Origin: Acidobacteriota bacterium
Lineage (GTDB): Bacteria; Acidobacteriota; Blastocatellia; Pyrinomonadales; Pyrinomonadaceae
Direction of reading: 5' to 3'
Assembly: GCA_016700175.1 (NCBI GenBank)
Contig: CP065003.1
Coordinates: forward strand, 3,668,001-3,732,000
DNA length: 64,000 nucleotides
The notes under the pieces are model-generated. The model searched no databases, was not told the origin of the DNA, and saw nothing but the letters and a program-made list of their open reading frames with translations. How positions within the stretch are numbered: the stretch's first letter is position 1; each line of letters starts with the position of its first letter. The position numbers and the translations under genes were made by a program. Below are positions 7,439 through 16,394 of the stretch, piece by piece.

Positions 7439-8422
7439 ATGAAAGCTGTTTACATACGTGAGTTTGGCGGGCCGGAGAATCTTGAGATAAGGGAAGTCGA
7501 AGATCCGGGCGATCCGGAAGGCAATGAGGTGCTCGTGCGGGTTGCCGCGGCTGCTTTGAACCGCGCGGACCTGCTTCAGAGAAAAGGGTTCTATCCGGCT
7601 CCGGAAGGATATCCGGACCGGATCCCGGGACTCGAGTTCGCCGGAACCGTTGTCGCCTGTGGACCTTCCGCGGGCCGGTTTCGCGAAAGCGACCGTGTTT
7701 TCGGGATCACGGCGGGGGGAGCGCAAGCGGAGTTTGTCTTAACGCGGGAAGACCACCTCGCGCCGGTGCCTTCGAACCTGGAACTTGTCGACGCCGCGGC
7801 TGTCCCCGAAGCTTTCATCACTGCTCACGATGCGGTTTGGACCCAGGGCGGGCTGAAGGAAGGCGAAACCCTTCTGATACACGCGGTCGGTTCGGGAGTC
7901 GGACTCGCAGCGCTCCAGATAGCGAAAGCGAAAGGCAACAGGGTGATCGGGACCTCAAGGACGGCGGAGAAGATCGAAGATTGTAAGAAGTTTGGTTTGG
8001 ACGTGGCGATCGATACCGGCGAAGACTCCGGGTTTTCCGCTCAGATCGGGAACAGCGTCGATGTGATACTCGACCTTGTCGGCGCGTCCTATTTCCAAGA
8101 GAACCTGAAGAGCCTCGCTCCGAAAGGGAGGTTGATGCTTGTCGGCCTGGTCGGCGGTAGGAAAGCCGAATTCGATCTAGGCACCGCGCTCACAAAACGC
8201 CTGACGATCAAAGGCACGGTACTGCGCTCGCGCTCGGACGAGGAGAAGGCGAGTGCGACGGCCGCTTTCGCGAGGGACATTCTGCCGCTCCTCGAATCGG
8301 GAAGCATTGTGCCGAACGTAGACCGCGTCTTCGCTGCGGAAGACGTACGGGAAGCTCACGAGTATCTAGAATCGAACGAGAGCTTCGGGAAGGTGGTGCT
8401 TTCAATGGGCAACGGACAATGA
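7439..8422 (+). CDS. NAD(P)H-quinone oxidoreductase, zinc-free MDR family
   Basis: 327 residues. It belongs to the quinone oxidoreductase/PIG3 branch of medium-chain dehydrogenases, which reduce quinones or enones with NADPH. The start MKAVYIREFGGPENL is standard for the family. The catalytic domain has NRADLLQRKG and YPDRIPGLEFAG (substrate and cofactor region). The Rossmann motif is HAVGSGVGLAALQIAKAKG. The structural and catalytic zinc cysteines are absent, as expected. No Shine-Dalgarno precedes the ATG, and a terminator hairpin ends 6 bp upstream, so its transcription is unclear. The last codons (NGQ-stop) fall in a dispersed CAATGNNCATTG repeat. Confidence 0.9.
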   Translation: MKAVYIREFGGPENLEIREVEDPGDPEGNEVLVRVAAAALNRADLLQRKGFYPAPEGYPDRIPGLEFAGTVVACGPSAGRFRESDRVFGITAGGAQAEFVLTREDHLAPVPSNLELVDAAAVPEAFITAHDAVWTQGGLKEGETLLIHAVGSGVGLAALQIAKAKGNRVIGTSRTAEKIEDCKKFGLDVAIDTGEDSGFSAQIGNSVDVILDLVGASYFQENLKSLAPKGRLMLVGLVGGRKAEFDLGTALTKRLTIKGTVLRSRSDEEKASATAAFARDILPLLESGSIVPNVDRVFAAEDVREAHEYLESNESFGKVVLSMGNGQ

Positions 8423-8760
8423 TCAATCTCCAATGACCATTGGCCGGCATGTGGGTTACCCGGGCGTCGCGTCCGTAGCCCGCGTATCGTGTCCGTAGCC
8501 CGCGCGTCAGCAGGGGCTAGTTCGAGCAGCAGAGAGTCTCGGGTCAGTCGCCTTATGTCTGATCAACGACCCAGAAGAAGTGGGTTTCAATTGGACCGGA
8601 ACGATCGGCGGGTCATAAGCTCCGTAGGAGCGACAGGTCTGTAGCACGTTCGGCCCCAAAATCCTCTGCGCCGCTTTAGCGGCGTCTAAACCTGCCGTCG
8701 CTAGGCGACTCAAGAGCTAGATGCGGTCCTGTTGCTCAGGACCGAGAGAAAGGGACCGAG
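8423..8760. repeat. Repeat-rich intergenic region after the MDR gene
   Basis: Several dispersed elements lie here. CAATGACCATTG palindrome at 8431-8442 (also at 48568). GTAGCCCGCG modules at about 8477-8510 (also at the hppA 3' end). A single arm of the GCTCCGTAGGAGCG repeat at 8619-8645. A GCCGC/GCGGC hairpin near 8672. No coding potential is credible. Confidence 0.8.
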
Positions 8761-8823
8761 GGCTGAGAAGTTACCTGTGGAGATCTTGTTTCCCGGTGTA
8801 AGAAATGCGACATGGAGGGTTTC

Positions 8824-9468
8824 ATGACAGAGCGAAGTTCAAGCAACAGTGCTTTCAAGAAAAGCGGTGTTCGGAAACGGGCCGACAAGATCAAGCCGTA
8901 CCGGTGCAAGAACTTGATAGCGGTATTAGAGGATCCGACGGATATCAAGAATCTGGGCACAGTCATTCGGAATGTCAATGCTCTTGGCGTTGAGAAAACG
9001 TACGTCGTTGATCCCCGGCGCGCCCTTCCGGACGACTGGCAGGAGATGAGGGAGCGCAAATCCCTTTCCAAGATCTCGGTTTCAGCGATCAAGTGGAGCT
9101 TTGTCAAGCGATTCGACAGTACTGAAGCGTGCCTCAAACATTTGGAACGCTACAATTTTGTCTCGATCGTCACATCGCCTCATGTGAAGGGAAGAAAGAA
9201 CATTATTCTCCACGAAGGTGACTATACTTCCTATACAAAGTTGGCGGTCTGGTTTGGGAACGAAGCGAGAGGCATCAGCGATCTTGCTGTAGAAAGAAGC
9301 GAATTCTGTGTAAGTATCCCGATGTTTGGAATGATCGAGAGCCTCAATCTCGGAACGACTTCCGGGATAGTCCTGTACGAAGTAACTAAACAAAGGCGAG
9401 AGTATCAGAGCAAGTATAAGCGAGCCGGAAAGCGCAGAAGAAAGGTCACCGGTCGGAAGTCGGATTAG
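8824..9468 (+). CDS. TrmH/SpoU-family RNA 2'-O-methyltransferase
   Basis: 214 residues from the ATG at 8824, chosen because GGAGGG lies just before it; an ATG at 8812 would contain that site. SPOUT methyltransferase with the three family motifs: NLGTVIRNVNALG (motif 1), LAVWFGNEARGIS (motif 2) and IPMFGMIESLNLGTTSGIVLYE (motif 3), which build the trefoil knot that holds SAM. The N-terminal and C-terminal tails are basic (KRRRKVTGRK), suiting RNA binding. Similar to the TrmH tRNA Gm18 enzyme, but the target (tRNA or rRNA) cannot be decided. Base composition is slightly less GC-rich than the neighbours. Confidence 0.88.
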   Translation: MTERSSSNSAFKKSGVRKRADKIKPYRCKNLIAVLEDPTDIKNLGTVIRNVNALGVEKTYVVDPRRALPDDWQEMRERKSLSKISVSAIKWSFVKRFDSTEACLKHLERYNFVSIVTSPHVKGRKNIILHEGDYTSYTKLAVWFGNEARGISDLAVERSEFCVSIPMFGMIESLNLGTTSGIVLYEVTKQRREYQSKYKRAGKRRRKVTGRKSD

Positions 9469-9656
9469 TATTTGGGAGCAAGTCCTTTCTTGTCTATCGA
9501 TTGGCGTCGAATCGGTCAATCCGTTGCGAAGAACCTTTGAACCAAATTGCCGCAGGGCAATGTCTTGGTATTAAACCAGCTACCTGTCTGCAACATTTCT
9601 GTTTCGGTTCCCCGGTTTGGGTAAAGCGATGACCGACAATCGGAGGAGTTCTAATC

Positions 9657-10325
9657 TTGAAGGATCCAATGGGTGATCAACGCAATGATCTGGTTGAAGA
9701 TCTTCCACCCAAGAGGGCGCAGGACTTCTCCGAGGAGGAGGACTGGCCCGGCTATTTCGGCGCCGTTCAAGGCAAAGGGCCACGCGAAACGCTGGTCTTT
9801 GCCCTTGATCTGTTTGAACAGGAAGGACGAGGCGGGGGGCTCGCGGTCGACATCGCCGCGGGCGAGGGCCGGGACACGGTCGAGCTTCTTGAGAGAGGAT
9901 GGAGTGTCGTGGCGATGGACAATCATCCCGGGGCGTTCCCGCTTCTTTGGGCGCAGGTTTCAGAGGAACTAAAGCCTGGAGTAAAGACCGTTGAAGTCGA
10001 TTTTGCGAAAATGGAGATTCCCGAGTGCGATCTTGTGAACGCAAGCTTCGCTCTGCCGTTTTGCAAGCCCGAACATTTTCCCAGGCTCTGGGGCAAAATC
10101 GTTGCCGCGATCTGGCCCGGCGGTCGGTTCGCCGGGCAGTTCTTCGGAGATCGCGACTCTTGGGCGTCTATTCCGAACCGTACGCACCATTCTCGCGAGG
10201 AAGTGACGAAGCTACTCGAAGGCTTCGAGATCGAGATGATGCGGGAAGAGGAAAAGGACGATCCGCCGGATGTACGGAATCCCAAGCACTGGCAGCTGTT
10301 TCACGTAGTGGCAAGGAAGTTGTGA
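9657..10325 (+). CDS. Class I SAM-dependent methyltransferase
   Basis: 222 residues from a TTG start at 9657, favoured because GGAGGAG sits 9 nt before it. An ATG at 9669 with a weaker AAGGA is the alternative. The Rossmann methyltransferase motif I reads VDIAAGEGRDTVELLERGW, with the acidic residue ending strand 2 in VVAMDNHPGA. The strand 4 region is DLVNASFALPF. The length and WPGGRFAGQFFGDRDSW resemble the tellurite-resistance/TehB-like and UbiE-like small-molecule methyltransferases. Substrate unknown. Confidence 0.82.
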   Translation: MKDPMGDQRNDLVEDLPPKRAQDFSEEEDWPGYFGAVQGKGPRETLVFALDLFEQEGRGGGLAVDIAAGEGRDTVELLERGWSVVAMDNHPGAFPLLWAQVSEELKPGVKTVEVDFAKMEIPECDLVNASFALPFCKPEHFPRLWGKIVAAIWPGGRFAGQFFGDRDSWASIPNRTHHSREEVTKLLEGFEIEMMREEEKDDPPDVRNPKHWQLFHVVARKL

Positions 10326-10335
10326 ATTGTGAATG

Positions 10336-10406
10336 AGGAACCGCGAACTTCAGTTTGCGCCGCGCGAGAGCGCGGGATCGCGACAGGCTGAAGCCTACCG
10401 CACCTC
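10336..10406 (+). repeat. Family-B palindromic repeat, copy 1
   Basis: About 71 bp. It contains AACTTCAGTT, a CCGCGC/GCGCGG hairpin and AGGCTGAAGCCT, ending in GCACCTC. It overlaps the 3' end of the neighbouring minus-strand gene (stop at 10395-10397). Other copies lie at 11672, 11743, 20762 (inverted) and 54486. Confidence 0.85.
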
Positions 10407-11294
10407 GATTGCGTTGCGGGCTCCGATCCCGCTTCCCAGTTCGAACAAGATCGAAACCCGTCCTGACTCGTCGATCCTGCTGATGCGGGGCCCCTTGTTA
10501 TTTTCCTTTCTACCGTACTCAAGAACATATAGGTCGCCTGCGAACATATCGACCCCGGTCGGAAACCAGTTCTCAGCGGAACGGTACACGGTTGTGAATG
10601 TTTTGCCGCTTTCGATCCTGACCACTCTCCTCCCGACAGATTCAGTCACGTATATTCTCCCCTCGCAACCTTTTGTAATTCCCAACAAGGTCACATCGTG
10701 AAGATCAACCGGCTCGGAGGTCTTTGTTATCAATCCGGAAGCCAGTACTTCCACGCTTCCATTGCCTGAGAGTCGATAGAGTGTTCCGTTGTCGACGGCC
10801 TTGTCCACCGCGTAGACGAATTCCTCGTCGTCAACATACATTGACTGGATCCACTTGAATTCGTGATCGTTGAACCTGATCCTCTCGCCTCCCGGTTTGA
10901 TCTGCCAAATACCCTTCATTGCGAAGTAGATGTTTCCCCGCTTTGAGTAGAAGGCGTTGCCGCCAAAGAACCTGTCCCAGTCAGCTTCCCGAATGATCGT
11001 CTCCGTTGTTGAATCCGGCAAGACCCTAATGAAAAGGTTGTTTCCCTCTTCTCCGTGAGCAGCCACGGGGAGGCCGTTCTTGTCGAGATTCACGTTGTGG
11101 GCGTGGAAGTCTTTCAGAAGCGCTGTCAGTTCTCCTTTGGCCGAGAGTTTCCAGACAGTTCCCATCCCGTTGTGCGAGATGTCGGCGAAGTAGACGTTGC
11201 GATGTCTGTCAACCTCGATACCCCAAGCCGGATGGGCATAACTCGACACCACGGATGCGAACAGCATTGCGAAGAACAGAAACAGGTTTTTCAT
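10395..11294 (-). CDS. Secreted NHL/SMP-30-like beta-propeller protein
   Basis: 299 residues. The signal peptide is residues 1-20 (cut near SYA-HP). Repeated strand-turn units follow, such as VDRHRNVYFADISHNGMGTVWKL, SKRGNIYFAMKGIWQI, EGRIYVTESVGRRVVRI and GDLYVLEYGR, typical of six-bladed NHL/SGL propellers. No complete catalytic calcium site of gluconolactonases is evident, so a binding role is as likely as enzymatic activity. AAGGAG precedes the ATG. The last three codons are made from a family-B repeat, so the natural C-terminus may have been altered. Confidence 0.8.
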   Translation of the reverse strand: MKNLFLFFAMLFASVVSSYAHPAWGIEVDRHRNVYFADISHNGMGTVWKLSAKGELTALLKDFHAHNVNLDKNGLPVAAHGEEGNNLFIRVLPDSTTETIIREADWDRFFGGNAFYSKRGNIYFAMKGIWQIKPGGERIRFNDHEFKWIQSMYVDDEEFVYAVDKAVDNGTLYRLSGNGSVEVLASGLITKTSEPVDLHDVTLLGITKGCEGRIYVTESVGRRVVRIESGKTFTTVYRSAENWFPTGVDMFAGDLYVLEYGRKENNKGPRISRIDESGRVSILFELGSGIGARNAIEVR

Positions 11295-11537
11295 AGCCTC
11301 AGTCTCCTTGAAGAGGGATGGATTCAGAGAGTAAGACTGAAGCGGGCGGGGAATTCTTCCGGAATCAGATGTCTACTGGGGCGCGACCGGGGATCGGAGA
11401 AATCCTTGAAGGCAATTGAGAACCGGGGAGAAAAAAGCAGTACCAGGAACAAACCAGTGGATAGAGACCAAATGCGTCACCGCGGACAACAATGAATACG
11501 CGTGTGCCGGGAATCAGGTGCCCCTTGCTTGGTCAAG

Positions 11538-11655
11538 AGCTCCGTAGGAGCGGCATGTCTGTAGCACGTTCTTCTGCGTCGCGATCTGACGTCGCTACGC
11601 GACTGGTGGTCTCGGTTCGATCTAGTCGCTACAGACATGTCGCTCCTACGGAGCT
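11538..11655 (+). repeat. Family-A long hairpin element
   Basis: Two 27-bp arms (11539-11565 and 11628-11654) are inverted copies with a single mismatch. Each contains CTCCGTAGGAGCG and ATGTCTGTAGC. The 62-nt interior holds a smaller GTCGCG/CGCGAC hairpin. The element resembles a MITE-like or REP-like unit. A related inverted pair is at 45747-45900, and single arms are at 8619 and 48587. Confidence 0.9.
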
Positions 11656-11671
11656 GAAACCTGGCCTGTTC

Positions 11672-11814
11672 GAGGTACCGTGAACTCAGTTTGCGCCGCG
11701 CGAACGCGCGGGTTTCCGACAGGCTGAAGCCTATCGTACCTCGAGGTACCGCGAACTTCAGTCTGCGCCGCGCGAGAGCGCGGGATTCCGAAAGGCTGGT
11801 ACCTATCGTACCTC
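11672..11814 (+). repeat. Family-B repeat, tandem dimer
   Basis: Two directly abutting elements of 71 and 72 bp (11672-11742, 11743-11814). Each begins GAGGTAC and ends GTACCTC, an inverted terminal 7-mer. Inside each is a CCGCGC/GCGCGG hairpin; the first also has AGGCTGAAGCCT. Together with the family-A hairpin they fill the 544-bp gap 11295-11838; bases 11295-11537 show nothing recognisable. Confidence 0.9.
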
Positions 11815-11838
11815 GCGCGCGCTCCGGGTACCGACGCC

Positions 11839-14040
11839 TCAGTTCTTTAGGTAGCCCGCGCTGACGCTTGGGCTACTGACACTACGCTCCACCGCCGTTC
11901 GAGGAGCCGGTTCCTTCTCGGTCCCGTGGTCCGTATGGACCGCGATGTGCGGAGCGATGATCAGCGCGACGATACTCATCAGCTTGATAAGGATGTTCAT
12001 CGAAGGACCGGACGTGTCCTTGAAAGGATCTCCGACCGTGTCGCCCGTGACGCTCGCCTTGTGAGGCTCGCTTCCTTTCAGGTATTCCTTGCCGTTGATC
12101 TCTACGCCCGACTCAAACGACTTCTTGGCGTTGTCCCACGCGCCTCCCGCGTTGTTCTGGAACATCCCCATCAGCACGCCCGAAACGGTCACGCCGGCGA
12201 GAAGGCCGCCTAGAACCTCGGGTCCGAACGAGAATCCGACGACGACCGGCGTGATCAATGCGATCGCTCCCGGAAGCATCATCTCTTTTAGAGAAGCCTC
12301 GGTGGAGATCGCAACGCACTTGTCGTATTCGGGCTTCGCCTTGTGCTCCATGATCCCGGGGATCTCGGCGAACTGGCGCCTGACCTCGCGCACCATTTCC
12401 ATCGCCGCGCGGCCCACCGCCGCGATGGCCAGCGAAGAGAAAATGAAAGGGATCATACCGCCGACGAACAATCCTGCGAGCACTTCCGCCTTGTAGATAT
12501 CGATCGAATCGATCCCGGCAAGCCCGACGAAGGCCGCGAAGAGCGCGAGCGCCGTAAGTGCCGCAGATGCGATCGCGAAGCCCTTGCCCGTGGCGGCCGT
12601 CGTGTTACCGACCGCATCCAGGATGTCCGTTCGCCCGCGGACCTCGTCCGGAAGGCCGCTCATCTCCGCGATGCCGCCAGCGTTGTCTGCTATCGGCCCG
12701 AAAGCGTCGATCGCGAGCTGCATTGCCGTGGTCGCCATCATTCCGGCGGCCGCGATCGCGACACCGTAAAGGCCAGCGAAATAATGCGCGGTGAAGATAC
12801 CCGAGGCAAGTACCAGTATCGGAACCAGCGTCGATTCCATTCCGACCGACAGCCCTCCGATGATGTTCGTCGCGGCCCCGGTTTCAGACTGTCGAACGAT
12901 CGATTTTACCGGGCGTTTGCCCATCGCCGTGTAGTACTCGGTCACGATGCTCATCAGGGCGCCCACGATCGAACCTACGACGATCGCGTAAAAGACGTCT
13001 GTGTCCGAAAACTCGCGTCCCCGAAGGTTCATCTTGTCGGGAAGCATCCACTTGACGAGGAAGAAACAGGCTATCGTGACCAGCACGATCGAGGTCCAGT
13101 TTCCAAGATTGAGCGCCTTCTGAACGCTGCCGTTGTCGTCGGAGATCCTCACAAGCGAGAACCCGACGATCGAGAACACGATCCCGATACCGGCGATCGC
13201 CATCGGCAGGATTATCGGCGACAGCCCGCCGAACTGGTCGCTTACTACGATCTCGCGTCCGAGGACCATCGAGGCGAGGATCGTGGCCACATAGGATCCG
13301 AAAAGGTCGGCGCCCATTCCCGCAACGTCTCCGACGTTGTCGCCGACGTTATCGGCGATGGTCGCCGGATTCCTGACGTCGTCTTCGGGGATTCCCGCTT
13401 CGACTTTACCAACAAGGTCAGCCCCTACATCCGCAGCCTTTGTGTAAATTCCGCCGCCGACCCTCGCGAACAGCGCGATCGACTCGGCTCCGAGCGAGAA
13501 CCCTGCGAGCACTTCGATCGCTTTCTCCATCGCGATCCCGTTCACGGAACCGCCGGTGCTGACAACGTAAAGCTGGTAGAAGATGATGAAGAGGGAACCG
13601 AGCCCGAGCACCGCGAGACCCGCGACACCGAGGCCCATGACCGAGCCCCCTGTGAAGGCGACATTCAGTGCCTTTTTCAGGCTGGTCCGCGCGGCCTGGG
13701 TCGTCCGGACGTTCGCCTTCGTGGCGATGTTCATTCCGAAATATCCTGCCGTCGCGCTGAACACCGCGCCGATGATGAACGAGACCGCGATGATGGGCGA
13801 AGACGTTTCGACCATCGTTCCGGACCAGGCGAGAAGCGCCGCCGCGATGATGGCGAAATACGTGAGGATCTTCCATTCGGCCTTGAGAAATGCCATCGCG
13901 CCTTCGGCGATATAGCCGGCGAGCTCGACCATGTTCTCTTCGCCAGAAGGCTGCTTTGTCACCCAAACGGATTTGGCCGCCATCACGACCAGCCCCAGAA
14001 CTCCCAATGCGGGGATAAAGTAGAGAAATGCTGATTCCAT
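11839..14040 (-). CDS. hppA: Membrane-bound K+-dependent pyrophosphatase (ion pump)
   Basis: 733 residues, about 16 transmembrane helices, inner membrane. It hydrolyses pyrophosphate and pumps H+ and/or Na+ outward. Signature elements: substrate site GGGIYTKAADVGADLVGKVE (195-214), TIADNVGDNVGDVAGMGADLFGSY (227-250), DAFGPIADNAGGIAEM (445-460). GNTTAATGKG (478-487) has Ala482 where K+-independent enzymes have Lys, so the K+-dependent subfamily is indicated. Glu186 in SLGAES fits the TM6 glutamate used in Na+/H+ selectivity, but pumping specificity cannot be settled by eye. ATG at 14040 has AGGTGA before it. The last dozen codons (SVSAGYLKN) come from a GTAGCCC/GGGCTAC hairpin repeat and are unlikely to be ancestral. 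Confidence 0.95.
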   Translation of the reverse strand: MESAFLYFIPALGVLGLVVMAAKSVWVTKQPSGEENMVELAGYIAEGAMAFLKAEWKILTYFAIIAAALLAWSGTMVETSSPIIAVSFIIGAVFSATAGYFGMNIATKANVRTTQAARTSLKKALNVAFTGGSVMGLGVAGLAVLGLGSLFIIFYQLYVVSTGGSVNGIAMEKAIEVLAGFSLGAESIALFARVGGGIYTKAADVGADLVGKVEAGIPEDDVRNPATIADNVGDNVGDVAGMGADLFGSYVATILASMVLGREIVVSDQFGGLSPIILPMAIAGIGIVFSIVGFSLVRISDDNGSVQKALNLGNWTSIVLVTIACFFLVKWMLPDKMNLRGREFSDTDVFYAIVVGSIVGALMSIVTEYYTAMGKRPVKSIVRQSETGAATNIIGGLSVGMESTLVPILVLASGIFTAHYFAGLYGVAIAAAGMMATTAMQLAIDAFGPIADNAGGIAEMSGLPDEVRGRTDILDAVGNTTAATGKGFAIASAALTALALFAAFVGLAGIDSIDIYKAEVLAGLFVGGMIPFIFSSLAIAAVGRAAMEMVREVRRQFAEIPGIMEHKAKPEYDKCVAISTEASLKEMMLPGAIALITPVVVGFSFGPEVLGGLLAGVTVSGVLMGMFQNNAGGAWDNAKKSFESGVEINGKEYLKGSEPHKASVTGDTVGDPFKDTSGPSMNILIKLMSIVALIIAPHIAVHTDHGTEKEPAPRTAVERSVSSPSVSAGYLKN

Positions 14041-14396
14041 CAATAGATCACCTGTTACCTTGAATAATCTTCTTCCGCTGTGCGCGGCCGCTCTGGCTGT
14101 CCTTTTCTACGAAATTGCGTTCAATCGCCGTCCCGCCGCCTGCGCACTTGTCGGAAGAAACGTAATACGTCCTTTCTCTTAAACCGTCTCTGTTGACTTG
14201 GTTAGCTCAGAAAACGAGCAGGTTTCAAAACCAAGTATTATGAATGATTCCCCGGATTTTACAAAACGGGCTGACACAAGGCGTGCAAATCGGGAATTTG
14301 CCGGCTTTAGGTGTTTACTCCGCGTAACAAACGAAGTTAAAACACCTTGTAAAGAACCGGTTTCCGGCCTTAGCCGGTTTCCGCCGCTGTCTCTCT
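14041..14396. other. Divergent intergenic region, hppA / delta-60 gene
   Basis: 356 bp that must hold both promoters. I see an 8-bp inverted repeat ACTTGGTT/AACCAAGT around 14198-14240 and an AACCGG/CCGGTT pair at about 14356-14381. No convincing -35/-10 pair and no gene. Confidence 0.5.
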
Positions 14397-16394
14397 ATGC
14401 CCGTACGCAGTTCTTTCTCCCACATCAAACATTCGATCTTGCTGGTCTTGACTGCTTGCCTCGCGGCAAGCGCGTATGCCGCAGGGGTCCTCGACCGCGA
14501 ATTCGGGAACGGAGGACACGTCGCTCCCGAGCTCGGCCGAGGAGCTGACGCGGTGGACATCGCGGTAAATGGCTCGCGGATCATCGTCGCCGGCAACTAC
14601 CTGTCCGGGAGCTCGAAAGGAAGCATTTTTCTGTACGGTCTGGAGGGAACGGGAGCAGCGGCTGCAGGTTTCGGCGATCAGGGCCTTGTCAGGTTCGGTA
14701 TTTCGGGCGTGGAGGTCAAGGTCTTCGATCTTGAACCGCTCAGCGACGGGACTCTCATTCTCGCCGGAACAGCGGTTTACGCAGACGGGACGTCAGATCT
14801 GCTCGCTATCCGCTTTCTTCCCGACGGCACAGCCGACCGCGGTTTCGCGGAGAACGGAGTGCTGGTCGTAGATCTTAGTTCGCACGAAGCTCTGAACAGC
14901 ATTGCCGTCTTGGAAGACGGCTCCCTGGTCGCCGCCGGAGGTGCGAGCGGTCCGGGTATCGCGGCGGTGGCGATAAAGATCGGATCGGACGGTCGTCTCG
15001 ATCCGGGTTTCGGAAACGGCGGCGCCGCGGTTCGCGAGTTTGAGAACGCCGGCTTTTTCGACATCGACTTTCCTTCGGATATCGAGCCCCTTCCCGACGG
15101 AGGCCTCAGACTTGGCGGCGATTGGGAGTTCACTCTCGACGGCGTCGAAAAAATTGGATCGTACCTTATCGATCTGGGAAGGGACGGATCGCCGGTCGGC
15201 TTCGATGCGACGGCGTTTGTGGACAAGTCCGGCTATAACTGCCGTGCATCGTTCGACGGGGAAGTGCTTCCGGACGGAAGATACGTACACGTCAGCCGTC
15301 AGGGCGGGATCAATCCCTTTCATGACGGCTCCTCGCTCGTATCGCTTCCCGGCGGAAAGTTGGCAGCGGCGGGCGGTTGTATAGGCGGAAGCCTGAAGAT
15401 GTACTCGGGCGGCGGCCAAAGGCTAATCGGAATTGAAAGGGACCTTGCGATCGAACGCGCCGCGGCGTTCGGGAACGGATCTCTCGCCGTTTTGACCGAA
15501 TCGAACAGCGTTGTCCTTCTTAAAGGCGTTACGTCGGCAGGCACGCGACAGCAGAACTTCAACGAGCGCAACCGGGCGGACCTGGCCGTTTTCCGGCCGG
15601 AAGACAAAACGCTTTACGTGAATGACGGCCTCGGCAGAAGTTCGACCTTCGTTTTCGGATCGGAGAGCTCGAAGATAATTCCGGAGCGGGCAGTCTTTCT
15701 TTCCTCGAACGAGGGCGTAAAAGGGGGAACGATAGGCTACTGGAATATCCACGGCAAGAGCGGCTCCTTCGGGATCCGCGACTCGGACGGCGCGATGTAT
15801 CTTTCACACGCTGCAGGAACCGGCGGCGACATCCCCTTCGCCGGCGATTTCGACGCCGACGGAGCTATCGACACAGGGGTCTTCAGGTCCTCGGAAGGAA
15901 ACTGGTACCGGAAGATCCACTTCGCCTCGCAGTGGTTCGGAGAGCCTGTGAAATGGGGCGTTCCCGGCGACAGGCCGGTGCCCGCGGATTACGACGGTGA
16001 CGGGATGACCGACCTCGCCGTTTTCAGGCCTTCGAACGGAACCTGGTGGGTCAGGAGAAGTTCGGACGGCGGTACGTTTGCGGCCCAGTTCGGGATCTCG
16101 AGCGACATTCCACTGACGGGCGATTTCGACGCCGACGGACGCGCGGACCTGACGGTTTACAGGCCGCACGAGGGTAACTGGTACCAATACCTGACCGCGG
16201 AAGGTTTCCGGGTGGTTAAATTCGGAATCGCCACGGACATCCCCGTTCCTGCGGACTACGATGGCGACGGCCGGTTCGACATAGCCGTCTATCGGGAAGG
16301 GATATGGTTCCTTCTGAAAAGCACCGAAGGCTTTGCCGCGATCCAGTGGGGATCGCCCGGCGACAGACCCGTCACGGCACGCTACGACAGTTGA
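14397..16394 (+). CDS. Secreted delta-60 repeat / FG-GAP (VCBS) protein
   Basis: 665 residues. Signal peptide 1-29. The N-terminal half (about 30-390) consists of delta-60-type repeats, with recurring LPDGxxxxxG and DPGFGNGG turns. The C-terminal half (about 400-665) has FG-GAP/VCBS-like blades with calcium-loop motifs DFDADG, DYDGDG, DFDADG and DYDGDG, each followed by an [AL]VFR/VYR strand. It is probably an extracellular or outer-membrane beta-propeller of unknown ligand, like many acidobacterial and planctomycete secreted proteins. No Shine-Dalgarno precedes the ATG. Its TGA shares the palindrome TGATCA with the stop codon of the convergent next gene. Confidence 0.82.
   Translation: MPVRSSFSHIKHSILLVLTACLAASAYAAGVLDREFGNGGHVAPELGRGADAVDIAVNGSRIIVAGNYLSGSSKGSIFLYGLEGTGAAAAGFGDQGLVRFGISGVEVKVFDLEPLSDGTLILAGTAVYADGTSDLLAIRFLPDGTADRGFAENGVLVVDLSSHEALNSIAVLEDGSLVAAGGASGPGIAAVAIKIGSDGRLDPGFGNGGAAVREFENAGFFDIDFPSDIEPLPDGGLRLGGDWEFTLDGVEKIGSYLIDLGRDGSPVGFDATAFVDKSGYNCRASFDGEVLPDGRYVHVSRQGGINPFHDGSSLVSLPGGKLAAAGGCIGGSLKMYSGGGQRLIGIERDLAIERAAAFGNGSLAVLTESNSVVLLKGVTSAGTRQQNFNERNRADLAVFRPEDKTLYVNDGLGRSSTFVFGSESSKIIPERAVFLSSNEGVKGGTIGYWNIHGKSGSFGIRDSDGAMYLSHAAGTGGDIPFAGDFDADGAIDTGVFRSSEGNWYRKIHFASQWFGEPVKWGVPGDRPVPADYDGDGMTDLAVFRPSNGTWWVRRSSDGGTFAAQFGISSDIPLTGDFDADGRADLTVYRPHEGNWYQYLTAEGFRVVKFGIATDIPVPADYDGDGRFDIAVYREGIWFLLKSTEGFAAIQWGSPGDRPVTARYDS

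Noticed and set aside
12343..14034. 563-codon plus-strand open frame opposite hppA
   Set aside because: Arg/Asp/His-rich with no domain. It is the complement of a strongly conserved membrane pyrophosphatase; GC-rich antisense frames stay open by composition.
14198..14240. tRNA-like or riboswitch element in the hppA upstream region
   Set aside because: Only one 8-bp inverted repeat is found; no cloverleaf or known aptamer core.
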